This document shows, in pieces, positions 60,901 to 64,000 of a DNA stretch of 64,000 nt. Location: positions 12,254,906-12,318,905 of the forward strand of contig JAPFBE010000002.1 in the NCBI GenBank assembly GCA_034336665.1, in the 5' to 3' direction. The DNA comes from Luscinia megarhynchos (taxonomy: Eukaryota > Chordata > Aves > Passeriformes > Turdidae). A model generated the notes under the pieces. The model worked only from the letters and a program-made list of their open reading frames with translations, did no database searches and was not told the DNA's origin. How positions within the stretch are numbered: position 1 is the first letter of the stretch; every line of letters begins with the position of its first letter. The position numbers were made by a program, and so were the translations under genes.

Positions 60901-63700
60901 TTTAATAGTGTCTAGATTCACACATAAGAATGCAACTGGTTACTAAAAGTTGTATTTTCAAGCCTTCACACTTACTGCTATGTCCATTCAAAACAATATT
61001 ACTTCCAGAAGATTCTCTTTTGAATAACTACTATTTTCTTCTTTGGAGGGTGCAGAATAGCTAAATATACACCAAACTGTGAGAATCCCATTTTCAATTA
61101 GTAGAGCATCAGAAATACAATTTCTAGGCAGAGTACACATGCATCTAGCATCCCTGACAAATGCCAGGCACTTTACACCCCATACTCCAAATCAGTAAAG
61201 TACTTTCTAGTCAGAACAAAATCTAGACCTCAGTATTTGCCTTAGGAGGACTAAATGTATCCACACATTTAAATATTTTGTTAAAAGTAGGTTCTTAACA
61301 CTTTGGACAGGTCTACCAGCATGCACCAAGGCAGTAAATTCCAAAATAAAGATGTATAGATTCTCTTTTTGCTTGGAATCAGAAAAGGGGAGGGCATGTC
61401 TGTGTGTGTGATTTTGTTTCACCTTTTGCCCTTTGAAGGAAAGAAAAAGAGTGCAAAGCAGAAGACACACACAAAAAAAAGACTAGAGGTTTTGCTGGGA
61501 GAAACCAGTTTTAAAATGTTGTTTAAAAAAAAAATCCAAAAGTTTTCTTATGAGCTATTGCCTTCTGCTTGCTGTTTCTCTTCTTGAGATATGGAAAATT
61601 AAACAGTCATTCAAATGAAAACATATCATTACTTGAAAATCATGGATAAAACGCTGCTAAGCAAAAAGAAAGCTTTTGATTGACAAAGTGGAACTGAAGG
61701 AAAAGTACACCCACAGAAAGCATTCATGCCACAGATGAAAACTTGGATGACAGAGAGAAAGAAATTAGGTCTATAACTTCAAATATTTGTACAGATCCTT
61801 TGCTCCTACTCTATCATTAAAGCCACTAAGTTCACAAGCTTGCACAAAAAAATTTCAAAATATAGATACAGTGCTCATGTCTGGACCCACTGAAACAGGT
61901 CTCTAACTTCAAGGGGCAGATGATAAAATGCAGCTGAAGACAATGGAAGAAATAGTGTTTATCTATGGCCTAATGTCTTTTTTTCTAATACTAATAAAAT
62001 GAATTAAAAGTAAATACCCTTCACCTTCATCACATTATTTTAATGAAGGAACTTAAAAACAACAGTTTAAATCACCATTTGTGTCAATGCAAAAAAAAAA
62101 AAAAAAATTCAAGCTTGCTTTTTATTTATGCTGTTATTTTCCTTCCTTAAGAAAAAATTCCTGTGTTACAAATCTTCAAAACCTTTTCATTTGAAATTAG
62201 CTATTATCCTTACATTAGCTCCAGCACTTTGCCATAAATTCTATTTATATTTAGTCAATGTGGTTGACTCTGTTGGTGACCATGCACAGCAATGTTTAGA
62301 ATTAGTGCATCCTCACCTACTACACACGCTGCTGTTTTATGCAAGAAGATGGAAAACTGCCATCTCTTCCAATTTTCTCTTAATTTTGAATGGAATAGCT
62401 ACTCTGCTGAGCTAAATGGAAAGAAAATATTTCCTCTATATGAACAGGCTGGCTTTGTCAAATGCTCACACCTCAGGCATAAATCCAGCAGCCTCCAACC
62501 ACTCAGTGAGCTGATTTTTCTCTCCAAGTTCAACAGAAAATTTGAATTTATTTTTTAACTTACAGTAATTTCCTCAAGCCTAAATAAACTCATGCCTCAC
62601 ACTACAGTTAGTTTCAAGCTCTATGTTATTTCAAGAAAATATTGAACTCTTACGTGCTAAATAAAAATATTTTGATCAACTCAAGTCTTTCAGAAAGAGA
62701 CCTTTGCAAATAATAAATTTTGTTTTTATCTCTGCATAAAAGTGTAAGTATCGATTTTACAGCATTTATTTCCTTGTTCACAGAATCAACTGTTTTGTCA
62801 TTTTATTAGTGCATTTGGGTATTTAAAAGAAACAGGAAGAAATGAAACCTATCCAACCATTTTACACAAAAATCACCCAAACCTCAGAACCAACAATTCC
62901 TCATCCTGTTTCTCTGCTTAACATTTATTCCCATCCTTATAACAATTTAGACTTATGGCTTTTCAAACGTGGAAATATTTTCCTAAAGTGGCAGAAATTG
63001 AAGCAACACTGCCATTTCTCTGGTTTTGCACTGACAAACCAAAACCACCCAAACACAAAGCTAATGTAAGTGACAAAAACAGAGAGTAGCTGTATTTACA
63101 TGCTACACAAGGTGAAGCCAGAATATATAAACCACTCCACCCATATCTCCATGACAGCACAAACACATTTAATACCTTGACTTCACTCACAGCACCCCAA
63201 CCCTCCACTGAGACCATTTGCACCACAGACAATTATATGATCTGTAAGTGTCCCTATTTGTGTGCAGGCATGGCAAAGCCAGGCTCCCAGCAGCTCCATC
63301 ACAGAGCACATCCCAAGGGACTGTGGCCAGCAGGCTGGATGGGAACACAGGGAAGGTTTCATGTGCTCTCCTGCAGGATTTGCATTTCAAGGTCTGCACA
63401 AATGAAAATCACCAGAACGAGAAGTACACTTGTTTCCTGGCTCCTGCAGCTCATGTGTCAGCAAGGGAACAGAGGATGTGGAGTGGGACCTGCTCTTCTC
63501 CAGTGCACACAGGCACCAGCCCACCTTTATTCTCCCCCAGAGGAGCCCCTGGCTGAGCTCCTCACGTGCACTGGGACAAGGTGCAGCTGGCAAGGACAGC
63601 ACAGACACCAAAAATGCTGACAGCTCCTCCCAGCCCCACTGCCACCTCAGAGCAGAGCCTTGCACGGGCAGCCTGCAGGGCAGCAGCAGCTTTAAGGGGG
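57901..63700. other. Noncoding unique sequence
   Basis: No gene, RNA or transposon is recognised. It contains a 17-base A-run (62091-62107) and GC-richer DNA after 63250 with overlapping short open frames on both strands. Confidence 0.62.
62091..62107. repeat. A-run, 17 bases
   Basis: Simple poly-A tract. Confidence 0.9.
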
Positions 63701-63733
63701 GACAGCCCTCAGGTGCACCCCACAGCAGCACCT

Positions 63734-63762
63734 CTATAAAATAAAAAGGCTATAAAAAGGCT
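63734..63762 (+). promoter_or_regulatory. Paired TATA-like boxes (weak candidate)
   Basis: CTATAAAATAAAAAGG is followed by CTATAAAAAGGC, the second a near-ideal TATA box. They sit at the downstream edge of about 400 bases of GC-richer DNA (63300-63720). A start site would be expected near 63785. No downstream gene is visible before the window ends, so this may be fortuitous. Confidence 0.2.
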
Positions 63763-63905
63763 CTTCTTTTTATGGCAGAGCAGGAGATGACAGCAAGATT
63801 ACTGTGACATGTGGAAAACATGTAGAAGGACAGATGTTTTTAAGAAAATAATTAATTTCTCTTTCAAATGCTATGCTAAAACACTTAGTCACCTTCTAGA
63901 GAGGA

Positions 63906-63947
63906 ATTTTTTCCATTGCACAAGAACACAAGATTTTTTCCATTGCA
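63906..63947. repeat. 15-base direct repeat
   Basis: ATTTTTTCCATTGCA occurs at 63906-63920 and 63933-63947. Small local duplication. Confidence 0.85.
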
Positions 63948-64000
63948 ACAATAACTTAAGAGCATTGCATCTAGAAGCTGTTTCTTAGTTTGAGCTAGGT

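Noticed and set aside
1..64000. CRISPR arrays, bacterial operons, phage, tRNA, rRNA or snRNA genes
   Set aside because: No regularly spaced repeats, no prokaryotic coding density, and no recognisable RNA gene sequence or internal promoter boxes on either strand.
1..64000. Endogenous retrovirus or other viral insertion
   Set aside because: No paired long terminal repeats, primer-binding site or retroviral protein motifs were seen; the only reverse-transcriptase remains belong to CR1.

Overview
The window reads as vertebrate nuclear DNA from a bird. It is AT-rich (about 40% G+C in a 600-base sample that I counted by hand), CpG-poor and full of simple A-runs. It carries at least five fragments of the CR1 LINE family that dominates avian genomes. 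The fragment at 48013-48525 keeps the ATTCTATG-type tail of recent bird CR1 copies, and by my recollection of CR1 subfamilies it looks neoavian or passerine. There is no bacterial, phage or organellar gene layout. None of the open frames starting at ATG resembles a known cellular protein; the only recognisable protein remnants are decayed CR1 ORF2 endonuclease and reverse transcriptase.

Layout. 1-16631: unique noncoding DNA with A/T tracts, one G-quadruplex candidate, a small CpG cluster near the left end, and the best exon-like segment of the window (8159-8244, minus strand). 16632-17375: CR1 fragment A. 17376-29597: unique DNA with a perfect MORE-type POU palindrome (17990-18001), a triplicated AT-rich motif, a GC/CpG-richer patch (23620-23900) and a 28-base A-run. 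29598-30580: CR1 fragment B, with RT remains. 30586-35702: unique DNA with an octamer/hairpin. 35703-37080: composite CR1 C, a 3' end plus an endonuclease-domain remnant with no recognisable RT between them. 37081-64000: unique DNA interrupted by CR1 D (42884-43255), an hAT-like terminal inverted repeat (44252-44330), CR1 E, two matching double-octamer sites (55244, 57453), a dense 12-CpG burst (56905-56953) and a TATA-box-like stretch near the right edge.

The simplest reading is the interior of a large intron, or an intergenic stretch. The sampled lines have a slight excess of A+C on the plus strand, as expected if the region is transcribed from the minus strand, and the best exon-like segments are also on that strand. 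This is suggestive, not proven. I could not name the gene. I found no convincing undescribed system; the observations most worth checking are the minus-strand exon candidates, the POU-site clusters and the two CpG bursts that share an identical 10-base core.
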